This document shows positions 33,418 to 42,330 of a DNA stretch of 64,000 nucleotides, in pieces. A program made the translations under genes and the position numbers. This stretch comes from Sphingobacterium detergens (GTDB lineage: Bacteria > Bacteroidota > Bacteroidia > Sphingobacteriales > Sphingobacteriaceae), in the NCBI RefSeq assembly GCF_003610355.1, contig NZ_RAPY01000002.1, positions 434,001 to 498,000 of the forward strand, written 5' to 3'. Numbering within the stretch: position 1 is the first letter of the stretch; every line of letters starts with the position of its first letter. A model generated the notes under the pieces. It made no database searches. It was not told the origin of the DNA and saw only the letters and a program-made list of their open reading frames with translations.

Positions 33418-34500
33418 TTAGTTCCATTTTCTGTAATTCTTGGGGATTAAAGGAACTCCTTTTGGGAAATAAAACCCGTTAAAATCAAAATAAAAAAAAG
33501 TTCCAGTTTCCGCATGTCTTATCTGTAGGAGCGCTTTTAAATTTTGGGTTGTGCTGATGTACCTGTAATCGAAGCGGCCATTTCCTAAGATGGAAGCATT
33601 TCCTTGCTGCGTATTGACAAGGACCAATTGTGTCTGATCATCTTTTGCCGGAATTAAGCTAAATTCGTCGTTCAGTACAATTGTTTTATTTTGAGCGGTG
33701 ATTATCTGGTTTTCAAGATTTGGTGGAGGAATCATACTACCCTGTAGTTCAATTTCATGATTGAATAGTTTTTTGATTGCTACATTCTGGTAAATTGTAT
33801 GGCCTAATTTTTTAAAATGTATATCATATACTTCAACCATTTGGTTAGATTCTGGAATATTATATTTCTGGCCGAAAGCACGTTGGATCGCATTTTTGCT
33901 ACCCAAGACAAATCCAACCAAAGTTATGGGGGCATCTTCATTTATTCGATATACCAGATCAAAACTTTCAAAATTCGGTAAGGAATTTATACGGGCAAAG
34001 TTTTTATCGGCACTCAAAACATCGTAGGTTTCGTCTGTTTTTAGCGCCCAGATATATTGCTTGCCATCCAAGCTTTCATTGTCCCACGCGTCATGATTTG
34101 GTTCAATGCTTTGGTATCGGGTTGTTAACTGTATAAGAGGACTTCCGGGCTTTAGGAGAGCTGAGTTTCCACCCACTTCAAAGTGATAATAACTGTCTTT
34201 GTTGATTTTCAAGCGGCCACATGTACTATCAAAATGCCCAGAAAACTGTTCCTGTCCCGAATAGGCATCAACTACAGCATCTTCCTTTTCATTTTTCGAG
34301 ATAATATAACTACAGAAGTCTCCAATGACATAATATCTGTTCGGGCCATCCATTAGAGCGTCCGGATACACAGGTTCTGCTGTGGATACATCCATTAAAC
34401 CCAATTTACCTTCAAATTTGAACGGAATAAGTTGGGGTCGTTCTTGAGCAAATACAAATAGTTGTATGGAAAAGAGAACACAAGTGAAAATAAATTTCAT
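33418..34500 (-). CDS. Secreted hypothetical protein with WG-repeat-like start
   Basis: A 360-residue protein; I take the ATG at 34500 because it gives the signal peptide MKFIFTCVLFSIQLFVFAQ. The mature start LIPFKFEGKLGLMDVSTAEPVYP resembles a WG repeat (G-K-x-G-x-x-D). The rest is beta-rich without motifs I recognise. Periplasmic or secreted. Monocistronic. Confidence 0.75.
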   Translation of the reverse strand: MKFIFTCVLFSIQLFVFAQERPQLIPFKFEGKLGLMDVSTAEPVYPDALMDGPNRYYVIGDFCSYIISKNEKEDAVVDAYSGQEQFSGHFDSTCGRLKINKDSYYHFEVGGNSALLKPGSPLIQLTTRYQSIEPNHDAWDNESLDGKQYIWALKTDETYDVLSADKNFARINSLPNFESFDLVYRINEDAPITLVGFVLGSKNAIQRAFGQKYNIPESNQMVEVYDIHFKKLGHTIYQNVAIKKLFNHEIELQGSMIPPPNLENQIITAQNKTIVLNDEFSLIPAKDDQTQLVLVNTQQGNASILGNGRFDYRYISTTQNLKALLQIRHAETGTFFYFDFNGFYFPKGVPLIPKNYRKWN

Positions 34501-34660
34501 GATAAATTTACATTTAACAATGGCATCGATCACGATTGATTCGAACATTTAAACTTGAATTTACAAAAATAAATTTATTCAAGTGTTAAAGTTCTGTTGT
34601 GTACTTGTGCACTCTTCCGTTTTTTATATCTAAAAAAAACAGCTATTGGAGAAGATTACT

Positions 34661-34840
34661 TTATTTTTCAAAAAGCCATTTTATGCCTACAACTAACATA
34701 ATGATAACGGCAATAACATATTTTATTTTAATTGCGTGTTGTTTTCTATAAGCGATGTAAATCCCCAGAGCCATGATAAGGGCAAATCCAATAATTATCC
34801 ATCCAAAAGAGAAGCTGTTTCCAAGCTGAATATTGATCAT
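34661..34840 (-). CDS. Small membrane protein of 59 residues
   Basis: The frame from ATG (34838-34840, minus) to TAA (34661-34663) encodes a 59-residue protein with two membrane helices: SFGWIIIGFALIMALGIYIA and, after a short basic loop (YRKQHAIKIK), YVIAVIIMLVVGIKWLF. The hydrophobicity pattern and the positive-inside loop are good evidence that it is real. No family recognised. It follows the lipoprotein gene at 34889 on the same strand after 48 bases and may share its message. Confidence 0.65.
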   Translation of the reverse strand: MINIQLGNSFSFGWIIIGFALIMALGIYIAYRKQHAIKIKYVIAVIIMLVVGIKWLFEK

Positions 34841-34888
34841 ATTTTTAGTTTTTATTAACGAGTTTGATCGGGTTTATAGCATGATTTT

Positions 34889-35392
34889 TTAATCTTTTTC
34901 GAAGGTTACGTCAGTTATTTTATAGTTGAAATTGTTTTTGTCCCTTTCACCTTCAGGTTTTTCTAATTCACTGTAATGTACAGTACCCGTCATTTTAAAT
35001 GTGGTATGCGTATCGAGATTGATTTTCTCTCCGTTTTTATCAATGACATGGAAGTTTTTTAATGTATAGTTTTTTTGGTCAGCTGGGAGTTCAAATAGAA
35101 CACTGTTTTTTTCTGTTCCAACAGGTAACATAACACTGAATGCTGTAAATTTCTCCGAACTGATTGCATGGGGTTTTACAACAAAATTCATTGACATGGT
35201 CTTCGATTTGCCCGATGAAAAGGTAAAGGATGGAGCATCAAATTCACCGGTTAACTCGATGGTCTTATTCTGATTGTCATAGTTGGATTCCATGGCTTTA
35301 ATCGTATCTACTGATGTTCCATTACATGAATATAAGGACATTAAGCCTATGGAGGACAATAGCAGGGCGGGGATTATGTTTTGTGTTTTCAT
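34889..35392 (-). CDS. Hypothetical lipoprotein
   Basis: A 167-residue lipoprotein with lipobox SLYSC (Cys23). The mature protein is beta-rich with two similar-sounding stretches (IELTGEFDAPSFTFSSGK and TTFKMTGTVHYSELEKPEG). No family recognised. It may be cotranscribed with the 59-codon membrane protein gene downstream. Confidence 0.78.
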   Translation of the reverse strand: MKTQNIIPALLLSSIGLMSLYSCNGTSVDTIKAMESNYDNQNKTIELTGEFDAPSFTFSSGKSKTMSMNFVVKPHAISSEKFTAFSVMLPVGTEKNSVLFELPADQKNYTLKNFHVIDKNGEKINLDTHTTFKMTGTVHYSELEKPEGERDKNNFNYKITDVTFEKD

Positions 35393-35737
35393 TGGATTTT
35401 TTTATTAGTTTACGTTCAAGATGATTTCATCTGAATCTTTTCTTCTTTATTTTTTATAAAAGTACAATAGAAACTGTTGCGCTTTATAGCAGGATTTAAA
35501 TCCGTTGACAATGAATTTAAATCCGTATGTTCTGCTGCTTTTTTCGTCTTTTACATGATTGGTCATCTGCTATATCAGTACTTCTATTGGGGTAGACAGT
35601 ATGGGAACTTATGCGTAAAAAATAGTCAGCTCAGGAAGCTGCTGGCATGAAAAGAGGGCTGCCCGATTGAGGAAGCCTTTTAAAGGAATTACAAAGAAGT
35701 CTAGAACGGCATGAAAGAAAATGTGCCGCTTTGGTCG
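35393..35737. other. Gene-free stretch of 345 bases
   Basis: No coding frame or strong hairpin on either strand. It should contain the promoter of the lipoprotein gene to its left. Confidence 0.45.
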
Positions 35738-36238
35738 TTATTGATCTTTGGATTTGAAAAATATAAGACTGACAATTAAAAAAACTAAGGTTAGAAAAGA
35801 GAACACAGTTCGCAGGTTATTCCAGAACACCCACGGTTGCTCAATAAGAAGGCGCATTCGTTGTAAAGCATCAGACGTCGTGCCTGCGATATCGAGCGTA
35901 TCCAATTGATTGTTTAGCGGAACATTCTTTGCGGCTGTAATAATAAATACACCGATAATATAACTGGCGCATGCAGCAGCGATTAAATAGAACTTCGGAG
36001 AAGATAAATCGAAATACATCACCGACGAAGCAATTAACAATAATGGTGCTCCTAAAAAACAGATATAAAATACTGGATTTAAAATTTCTCGGTTGATATT
36101 TTGCATTGCCATCAAATAACCCTTGTCGTCCAATTTGTGAAGCCCAAGATTGACGGAAAACGTGTAGGCAAAAAAGAGCCCAGATATTAATGCCGATGTT
36201 ATCACAGCAGCAGCTAAAGTGATTTCTTGTAGTTTCAT
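35738..36238 (-). CDS. DUF1772 membrane protein
   Basis: About 166 residues from the ATG at 36238 (MKLQEITLAAAVITSAL); a longer frame upstream reads into an unlikely sequence. Four membrane helices, with SGLFFAYTFSVNLGLHKLDD, AMQNINREILNPVFYICFLG and NVPLNNQLD being the marks of DUF1772 (anthrone oxygenase-like). Some fungal relatives oxidise anthrones; bacterial function is unknown. An AraC-type regulator gene lies 88 bases upstream on the same strand. Confidence 0.85.
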   Translation of the reverse strand: MKLQEITLAAAVITSALISGLFFAYTFSVNLGLHKLDDKGYLMAMQNINREILNPVFYICFLGAPLLLIASSVMYFDLSSPKFYLIAAACASYIIGVFIITAAKNVPLNNQLDTLDIAGTTSDALQRMRLLIEQPWVFWNNLRTVFSFLTLVFLIVSLIFFKSKDQ

Positions 36239-36326
36239 TGATGGTAAGTTTAAATATCTTATATTTAATTTCTTAGGGTAAAATTCGTTATTAGCATGAA
36301 TCCAAAATAGAATAAAAGCGACAATT

Positions 36327-37100
36327 TTATCGTTTGCCAAACGTATGGGGAGTTACTCCTGTGAAAGCTTTGAAAACTCGAATAAAATGTGATTGGTCAG
36401 AGAATCCATTCGTATAAACAATTTCGCTTATCTCCCTAAAATCATTTGTAGTTAATTGAGTGAGTGAAGATTGAAATTGGACTATTTTCGCGAATTGTTT
36501 TGCGGATATTCCAGTCTCTTTGAGAAATCTTCTTTCAAGCGTTCGGATGTGCAATTTTTCTTTTTTGGCGATCTCTTTGATAGGCACAGTGCCCTTTTTA
36601 TCTATAATGAATTGAATTACACCCTTTATTGAAAAATCTAGCTTGTTTCTTTTCTGCTCAAAATAACTTATAAGAAACTTGGATATTATGATGACCTTTT
36701 CTTGAATAGTTGGAGAGGATAGGATTTCTGTAATAAGTTCATTGAGTTTTGTTTCCGGTCTATTATTTAAATCATAGCAGTTATCATTGATATTTTCGGG
36801 ATTTATTTCCCAAAAAGCGCGTAATACAAATGGATAAAATTGAAAAATAATGATTTTAAAGGGGCCGTTAACGTCAATGGTAATGGGTTTGATTGTTTGG
36901 CCATATAAGAAGATTATGGGCATTTTTTTGCCATGAGGTTGAATGGTTAAGCCTGTTTCGGTTTGATGGAACAATAGCCCAGGGTATCCATCCGCAAAAA
37001 ATGGAATGATCGTCTCCACGTTGCTCTTGTTTTCGAATACCATAATATTCTTGACAAACAACGCAATGGATTGATCTGGAATAATGTTTTGCGCATCCAT
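36327..37100 (-). CDS. AraC family transcriptional regulator with DUF6597-like N-domain
   Basis: A 257-residue regulator. The N-terminal 125 residues look like the DUF6597 sensor domain (IIPFFADGYPGLLFHQ, KIIIFQFYPFVLRAFW). The C-terminal domain has the two AraC helix-turn-helix units: VPIKEIAKKEKLHIRTLERRF and FREISEIVYTNGFSDQSHFIRVFKAFTGVTP. Probably controls the adjacent DUF1772 gene. Ligand unknown. Confidence 0.88.
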   Translation of the reverse strand: MDAQNIIPDQSIALFVKNIMVFENKSNVETIIPFFADGYPGLLFHQTETGLTIQPHGKKMPIIFLYGQTIKPITIDVNGPFKIIIFQFYPFVLRAFWEINPENINDNCYDLNNRPETKLNELITEILSSPTIQEKVIIISKFLISYFEQKRNKLDFSIKGVIQFIIDKKGTVPIKEIAKKEKLHIRTLERRFLKETGISAKQFAKIVQFQSSLTQLTTNDFREISEIVYTNGFSDQSHFIRVFKAFTGVTPHTFGKR

Positions 37101-37203
37101 CAGTGATATTTATTTTTATTATGAAACTCTTTATAGATCTAAATATAGATAAATCTTCACTAAATATAATTTGGTATGATTTTTAATCCTAATCTAGATA
37201 ACA

Positions 37204-38292
37204 TTACAAAAGGTTTAATGTTTTTACAAGTTCCCTTGCTGCTGCGCTTCCGGCGCGGTTAGCTCCGATTGTGGAGGCAGAGGGACCATAGCCGACCAGA
37301 TGAATGCGGGGTTCCTTGGCAATCCTTGTGGCCAGTCTCCCATCCATTAAGATCCCTCCATTTTCTTCCCTAGGTAGTACAGCATCTAAATGTTCCAATG
37401 CGCTTTTGAAGCCCGTATTCCAGAGGATAATATCTGCTTTTTCTTCGCTTCCATCTTCCCATTTTACACCGGTTTTAGTGATTTCACTAAACATGGGCAG
37501 TCGTGTGAGTACCCCTCGTTTTTCCATCGCCCGGATTTCTGGTGAATAAGGTAGCCCCGTCACGGATACAACTGATAGCGGTGGTAACCCTTGCCGCACA
37601 CGCTCTTCTACCATAGCAACAGCATTGTGACCAGCCATATCATCAAAAGGGCCTTCACGAAATAGTGGGGGACGTCGTGTGACCCATGTTGTTGTAGTCA
37701 CTTCCGAAATCTGGTCCAACAATTGGATGGCAGATATACCGCCACCGACTATAATAACATGCTTGTTTCTGAAATAGTCCGCTGTTTTGAAATCTTTTGT
37801 ATGAAGTTGCTCTCCTTGAAATAGTGTTGCTCCCGGGTAGAAAGGAATATAAGGATTCTCCCAGGTACCCGTGGCGTTAATAATGCCCGCTGCGGAAAAC
37901 AACGTTTCAGTAGTATCTATATGAAAACGTTGCCCATGCGAGGACACCTTATCAACTTTAAGTGGTCGATAAACTTCTAGCCCATACCTTTTTTCATAGA
38001 GATCGAAATAATGTGGGACAGCTATATTTGCCTGTACCTCAGTCTCATTATTTGTCAATGTTTCTTCAAATGACATACCTGGTAGGTCATGGATTTTGTT
38101 AACCGTACTTAATGTGAGCGAAGACCAGCGAAATTGCCAAGCACCACCAGGAGCGGGGGCTTCATCTAAAATAATGAAGTCCCGATTAATCTCCAATCCC
38201 AATTTCTTTAAATGATAAGCAGAAGAAAGCCCGGCTTGTCCTGCACCGATTATCGCAATTTTGGTTTTGTAACGAATATTGTTTATCATCAA
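37204..38292 (-). CDS. Flavin-containing monooxygenase-like FAD/NAD(P)-binding oxidoreductase
   Basis: A 362-residue flavoprotein. IAIIGAGQAGLSSAYHL is the FAD-binding GxGxxG, HVIIVGGGISAIQLLD the NAD(P)-binding one, and FQGEQLHTKDF between them resembles the F-x-G-x-x-x-H fingerprint of class B monooxygenases. NATGTWENPY and the C-terminal HLVGYGPSAST also fit. It probably oxygenates a small molecule. It lies nine bases after an LLM-type flavin oxidoreductase gene and is cotranscribed with it. Confidence 0.88.
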   Translation of the reverse strand: MMINNIRYKTKIAIIGAGQAGLSSAYHLKKLGLEINRDFIILDEAPAPGGAWQFRWSSLTLSTVNKIHDLPGMSFEETLTNNETEVQANIAVPHYFDLYEKRYGLEVYRPLKVDKVSSHGQRFHIDTTETLFSAAGIINATGTWENPYIPFYPGATLFQGEQLHTKDFKTADYFRNKHVIIVGGGISAIQLLDQISEVTTTTWVTRRPPLFREGPFDDMAGHNAVAMVEERVRQGLPPLSVVSVTGLPYSPEIRAMEKRGVLTRLPMFSEITKTGVKWEDGSEEKADIILWNTGFKSALEHLDAVLPREENGGILMDGRLATRIAKEPRIHLVGYGPSASTIGANRAGSAAARELVKTLNLL

Positions 38293-38301
38293 TTAGGATA
38301 T

Positions 38302-39324
38302 CTAGCGCCAGCCTAACTCAGGTGCAACATGTTCCAAAATAGCCGAAAGTACATGAATATTGTAATCTACACCCAAAGTATTCGGAATTGTCAGAAGCAC
38401 GGTATCAGCTTCTTGGATAGCTTCGTCCTGAGCCAGTTCTTTGACGAGCTGATCAGGCTCGGCTGCATAACTACGGCCAAAAATAGCGCGTTTGTCCGCT
38501 TCAATGAAACCTATCTTGTCGGCCCGATCTGCTTCCTGTCCAAAATAATACCTATCTAAATCATCAACCAATGCAAAAATTGATCGACTGACTGAAACTC
38601 TGGGTTCGCCAGGATGTCCAGCTTCTTTCCAGGTTTGTTTATATAGACGTATCTGTTCCGCCTGTTGTATATGGAAAGGCTTTCCATTTTCGTCATACTT
38701 TAATGTGGAACTCTGTAAGTGCATCCTATTTTGAGCCGCCCATACCGCTGTGGCATTCGATGCTGCACCCCACCAGATGCGGTCTCGTAGTCCTTCAGCG
38801 TGCGGTTCTAGCCTAAGTAAGCCCGGAGGGTTCGGAAACATCGGATAGGGATTTGGTTCAGCAAAACCTTTTCCTTTAAGTTTTTCCAGAAATTCTAAAG
38901 CCTTCCTACGGCCCATATCAGCGTCGGTCTCGCCTTCAGCGAGCTCATAACCAAAATAACGCCATCCGTCTATTACCTGTTCAGGTGAACCTCTACTGAT
39001 ACCCAGTTGTAATCGGCCTTCTGAAATTAAATCGGCTGCCCCAGCATCTTCCACCATATAGAGTGGATTTTCATAGCGCATATCAATTACTCCTGTGCCT
39101 ATTTCAATCGTATTGGTCTTCGCCCCAATGGCGGACAATAAAGGAAAGGGGGAGGCTAACTGATTGGCAAAATGATGTACACGGAAATAAGCTCCGTCTA
39201 TGCCTATTTCTTCTGCTGCTACAGCTAGATCTATTGATTGAAGTAATGTGTCACTTGCTGTTTGGGTGCTATAAGCAGGGTGTTTGGACCAATGTCCAAA
39301 AGATAAAAATCCTATTTTCTTCAT
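38302..39324 (-). CDS. LLM class flavin-dependent oxidoreductase (luciferase-like)
   Basis: A 340-residue bacterial-luciferase-family protein. The barrel motifs include DLAVAAEEIGIDGAYFRVHHF (the A-E-x-x-G-x-D-x-x-x-x-x-E/R-H-H block), EIGTGVIDMRYENPLYMVEDAGAADLISEGRLQLGISRGSP, and the terminal LGVDYNIHVLSAILEHVAPELGW. It uses reduced FMN to oxidise an unknown substrate. It is the first gene of a two-gene unit with the monooxygenase-like gene; the divergent HD hydrolase gene shares its upstream region, which holds two palindromes. Confidence 0.9.
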   Translation of the reverse strand: MKKIGFLSFGHWSKHPAYSTQTASDTLLQSIDLAVAAEEIGIDGAYFRVHHFANQLASPFPLLSAIGAKTNTIEIGTGVIDMRYENPLYMVEDAGAADLISEGRLQLGISRGSPEQVIDGWRYFGYELAEGETDADMGRRKALEFLEKLKGKGFAEPNPYPMFPNPPGLLRLEPHAEGLRDRIWWGAASNATAVWAAQNRMHLQSSTLKYDENGKPFHIQQAEQIRLYKQTWKEAGHPGEPRVSVSRSIFALVDDLDRYYFGQEADRADKIGFIEADKRAIFGRSYAAEPDQLVKELAQDEAIQEADTVLLTIPNTLGVDYNIHVLSAILEHVAPELGWR

Positions 39325-39375
39325 TCGTCGGGACGAGATTTGATGTTTATCAAATTTAATAAATCTATACTGATT

Positions 39376-39396
39376 TAGGACTCTTGGTTTGTCCTA
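39376..39396. promoter_or_regulatory. Inverted repeat TAGGAC-N9-GTCCTA
   Basis: TAGGAC at 39376-39381 and GTCCTA at 39391-39396 form an exact 6-bp inverted repeat with dyad spacing of about one and a half helical turns. It lies 52 bases upstream of the LLM gene start, a likely place for a regulator of that gene. Confidence 0.4.
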
Positions 39397-39427
39397 TGGA
39401 TGTCAATAAAATAGCAATTGAAATCGT

Positions 39428-39480
39428 CCTCACCAATTGCCATTTGGCAATTGGTGAGGAGTATAAAAGCACTAACTTTG
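39428..39480 (+). promoter_or_regulatory. 32-bp perfect palindrome over a promoter for the HD hydrolase gene
   Basis: CCTCACCAATTGCCA (39428-39442) is the exact reverse complement of TGGCAATTGGTGAGG (39445-39459), with TT between. TTG at 39451-39453, a 19-base spacer and TAACTTTG at 39473-39480 make a plausible Bacteroidota promoter, so the right arm covers the -33 box. This is a good candidate for a repressor site controlling the HD gene and possibly the divergent LLM gene. Confidence 0.6.
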
Positions 39481-39506
39481 TATATTGATTGTACTATAAT
39501 ATATTC

Positions 39507-40103
39507 ATGATGACATCCGAAAAATTGTTGAAACAGATTGATTTTATCAAGGAGATTGATAAGTTGAAATACATCCAGCGAAGGACTAAGCTTTTTAATA
39601 GTGATCGTTGTGAGAATAATGCCGAACACAGCTGGCATTTGGCGCTGATGGCTATTGTTTTAGCTGAGCATGCTGACGAGTCTGTAGATCTATTGAAAGT
39701 TATTAAGATGGTATTGATACATGACATTGTTGAAATTGATGCTGGAGATACCTTTATCTATGATAACGAAAAAGCACATAGTAATACGGAGGAAGAGCGT
39801 TTAGCCGCCAAACGAATATTTGGAATGTTACCGGAGCAGCAAGCGGAAGAACTCATTTCGATCTGGGAGGAGTTTGAAGCTGGGGCGACTCGCGAAGCGC
39901 AGTTCGCCAAAGCAATGGACCGATTGGAACCACTGTTGCAGAATAGTTCCAATAATGGAGGGACCTGGAATGAACCTGGTGTAAACTATGATAAGGTGTA
40001 TGCAAAAAAGAGTGTGATCAAAGATGGTTCACCTGTATTATGGGAATATGCCGAAAGTTTAATTGATGATGGTGTGAAAAGGGGAATTTTGAAGAAAAGC
40101 TGA
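39507..40103 (+). CDS. HD-domain phosphohydrolase (YfbR-like)
   Basis: About 198 residues, starting at one of two adjacent ATG codons (39507 or 39510). The metal-binding residues are visible as His in NNAEHSWHLALMA, HD in MVLIHDIVEIDAGD, and the later Asp in KAMDRLEPLLQ, giving the H...HD...D pattern. RRTKLFN..RCENNAEHSWH is characteristic of 5'-deoxynucleotidase-like HD proteins. It is probably a cytoplasmic nucleotide phosphatase. Confidence 0.88.
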   Translation: MMTSEKLLKQIDFIKEIDKLKYIQRRTKLFNSDRCENNAEHSWHLALMAIVLAEHADESVDLLKVIKMVLIHDIVEIDAGDTFIYDNEKAHSNTEEERLAAKRIFGMLPEQQAEELISIWEEFEAGATREAQFAKAMDRLEPLLQNSSNNGGTWNEPGVNYDKVYAKKSVIKDGSPVLWEYAESLIDDGVKRGILKKS

Positions 40104-40293
40104 TTTTATTATTCCCAAATTTAATACTGATTCTCAATTACAGTTCCAGGTTTTGAGACAGCCCCAAATTGAACGTATTTTATATAATAGCTGTTTTATT
40201 AAATGACTTCGTGCTAAAATCAAAAAGCGCTTGGAATTAAAATTCAATATTACCATTCTCACAATGATGCTGAAAATTTATTTTGACCCGACC

Positions 40294-41322
40294 TTATTTG
40301 CTTGTTTTCTTCACTTGTAAATCAAAGGTATTGGTATACCCTAGGATTTCGCCTGTAGTGATATGCATGGCGAGATAACTAAGAGGGTAAGTAAAATTAT
40401 CAAAATTGCTTTTTATCCGATGACTTAATGTCGAAAGTGTACTTTTAATCTCCTGAAGATTAATAGCATGACGAATAAAAGTGTCCTTACTTCCATCTCT
40501 ATAATAGACGAGCAGTTTTGTTGTATTGAGTACTTGCTCATCAATATTATCCAATGGATTTCCTTCTAACAGTTTATCAATAGCTCTGTTCATGTCAGGT
40601 CTAGTGAAATCGCTTTCCGCCGCGATAACAAGTTGATAACCATAATTGACGGATATGATGAAATAGGGTGAATAACCCAATTTCTTGAGATTATTTAAAT
40701 CAGATTCTTGGTAATTTGAAAAATAATCAACCTGGTCGGTATCTAAAGTTAATCGTCTTACCAATGTGTGCCTGAAGGTACTGTGAGTCTTTTGGACAGT
40801 TGTTGAATCACCGTGTTTTACGAGATTGAGTACTTTTTCGATGTCCTTATTTAACGGAATATATAATTGTATCTCGGCATAATCGGAAAAGTCTCTTGAA
40901 CCCATTTCTATCGATCCTGAGAGATCTGTGTTCTTGAATAAATTGGCATAATTTAATATGCTTGTATAGGACGGAAAAAAATGGCCCATTTCTTCTTTGG
41001 CCGAATTCGCCATGACATAAATAGGGAATTTTTTTGCCATGGACTGAATATTTTCTAAATGTAGACTTTTTGTTGTGTCTTTTAGGCTCCAAAGGCTACC
41101 TAAAAACAATTGTTGATCCACAGTTTCATCAACGAAGTGCTCATGGATCACAAAACTGAATGATCTTCGTTCAAAAAGTGAGTCCTTGGGTTTGGGCACA
41201 ACAACCTTCGTCGTGTCAATAGGAGTAGGTGGTTCGATTTCTGGTTTAATCACCGGATCTTTTGTACAACTTGAAATTAATCCCAATACGAATAAAAGTA
41301 ATATCCAATTTTTTATAAGCAT
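40294..41322 (-). CDS. Cholesterol-dependent cytolysin-like lipoprotein lacking domain 4
   Basis: A 342-residue lipoprotein (lipobox LISSC, Cys19, then a Pro-rich spacer). The C-terminal half follows thiol-activated cytolysins in order: SDLNNLKKLGYSPYFIISVN YGYQLVIAAES (about residues 205-235) matches the family stretch FNDLKQKGV...VSNVAYGRTIYVKLET of perfringolysin, then MNRAIDKLL, and near the end FTYPLSYLAMHITTGEI / YTNTFDLQVKKTS matches PAYPISYTSVFLKDNSV / NKTDYIETTS. The chain stops exactly where domain 4, with its cholesterol-binding undecapeptide, would begin. It is thus related to the CDC-like pore-formers described in Bacteroidota. Probably a surface-anchored pore-former or a decoy/immunity partner. 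Monocistronic. Call rests on pattern matching by eye. Confidence 0.72.
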   Translation of the reverse strand: MLIKNWILLLFVLGLISSCTKDPVIKPEIEPPTPIDTTKVVVPKPKDSLFERRSFSFVIHEHFVDETVDQQLFLGSLWSLKDTTKSLHLENIQSMAKKFPIYVMANSAKEEMGHFFPSYTSILNYANLFKNTDLSGSIEMGSRDFSDYAEIQLYIPLNKDIEKVLNLVKHGDSTTVQKTHSTFRHTLVRRLTLDTDQVDYFSNYQESDLNNLKKLGYSPYFIISVNYGYQLVIAAESDFTRPDMNRAIDKLLEGNPLDNIDEQVLNTTKLLVYYRDGSKDTFIRHAINLQEIKSTLSTLSHRIKSNFDNFTYPLSYLAMHITTGEILGYTNTFDLQVKKTSK

Positions 41323-41594
41323 TTTTTTCTTTGATATATAAACAAATATGCTTATAAAATGTGTAAATATTTTTTTTATTTAAAAATTACACATTTGTGT
41401 TTAATTTTTTGTAGTTAAAATTAGTTTGAGGTCTCTGTGGAAGTCTGCTGAAATAGTTATTCGTTTTTTCTGTTTATTCAAACGAATATTAAATCAATGC
41501 TGGCGAATTGTAAATGTGAGATTATGGTAAGGTGTATTTTATATACATTTATTTTGCAATCAGGTATGAATTATATAAAATCAAGAACAAGTAC

Positions 41595-42257
41595 ATGAAC
41601 ACGACACATCTTGGTAAATTTGAGCATGACCGTACAATTATTGATAAGTATGTGAAAAGTTCTGCTTTTGGAAAGAACAAGCTTGTCTATGCGCCTTTGA
41701 TTATAGGCATAGGTTTACTCTGTTTCCTCGCATTTGCTATTTTTGAAGGACTGGTCGAAACTATTGGTATAGGTGCCATTAGTATCATGTCGGTTATTGT
41801 GGTTGTCTGCTTTATTTTGGTAGCAGTTATTAATCGCTCTGCACATAAAAAACTTTATGAAGAGACTAAGACGGCGCCTGTATGTATCGCAAAGAAAGTC
41901 TACGGAAATGATGTGCAAAATATCTACTACTGTATCTATAGTACTGGAGAGACGAGACACGACAGCTCCTTTATCAATAAAATCGCTGAAAAAATTTTTG
42001 CTATTCCAACGAATACCAATGACAAGATAGATAAGGAAATTCTGGATCTTTTCAAGATAGATTTTGTGAAACCTGGAGAATTTGCGAAAAAACTTCCTTT
42101 GGCATTTACAGATGGGGTAGCGGTTTGGAGACGACAATTTGCATTAGGCAATCTGCCAAAAGATGCCCAACAGACGATCGAAGATAATGATAGGCAGTTT
42201 TGTGTGGTAGCGATCGTTCCTGAAAATCCACGTATACTTACAGAACAGTTTTCTTAA
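41595..42257 (+). CDS. DUF3239-like membrane protein
   Basis: About 220 residues from the ATG at 41595 (MNTTHLGKFEHDR); the frame extends upstream but with an unlikely sequence. Two adjacent membrane helices (about 33-78) are followed by a cytoplasmic domain with GLYVAIV-like strands ending in DRQFCVVAIVPENPRIL. The whole resembles DUF3239. Function unknown. A strong terminator follows. Confidence 0.75.
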   Translation: MNTTHLGKFEHDRTIIDKYVKSSAFGKNKLVYAPLIIGIGLLCFLAFAIFEGLVETIGIGAISIMSVIVVVCFILVAVINRSAHKKLYEETKTAPVCIAKKVYGNDVQNIYYCIYSTGETRHDSSFINKIAEKIFAIPTNTNDKIDKEILDLFKIDFVKPGEFAKKLPLAFTDGVAVWRRQFALGNLPKDAQQTIEDNDRQFCVVAIVPENPRILTEQFS

Positions 42258-42286
42258 GAAGCCATTTAAATCAATATACTAACTGA

Positions 42287-42314
42287 GCCACATTTTGTCG
42301 AATGTGGCTTTTTT
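42287..42314. terminator. Rho-independent terminator between convergent genes
   Basis: GCCACATT (42287-42294), loop TTGTCG, AATGTGGC (42301-42308), then TTTTTTG. Serves the DUF3239-like gene on + and possibly the convergent membrane protein gene on -. Confidence 0.85.
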
Positions 42315-42330
42315 GTTTTTTGGAGGATTT

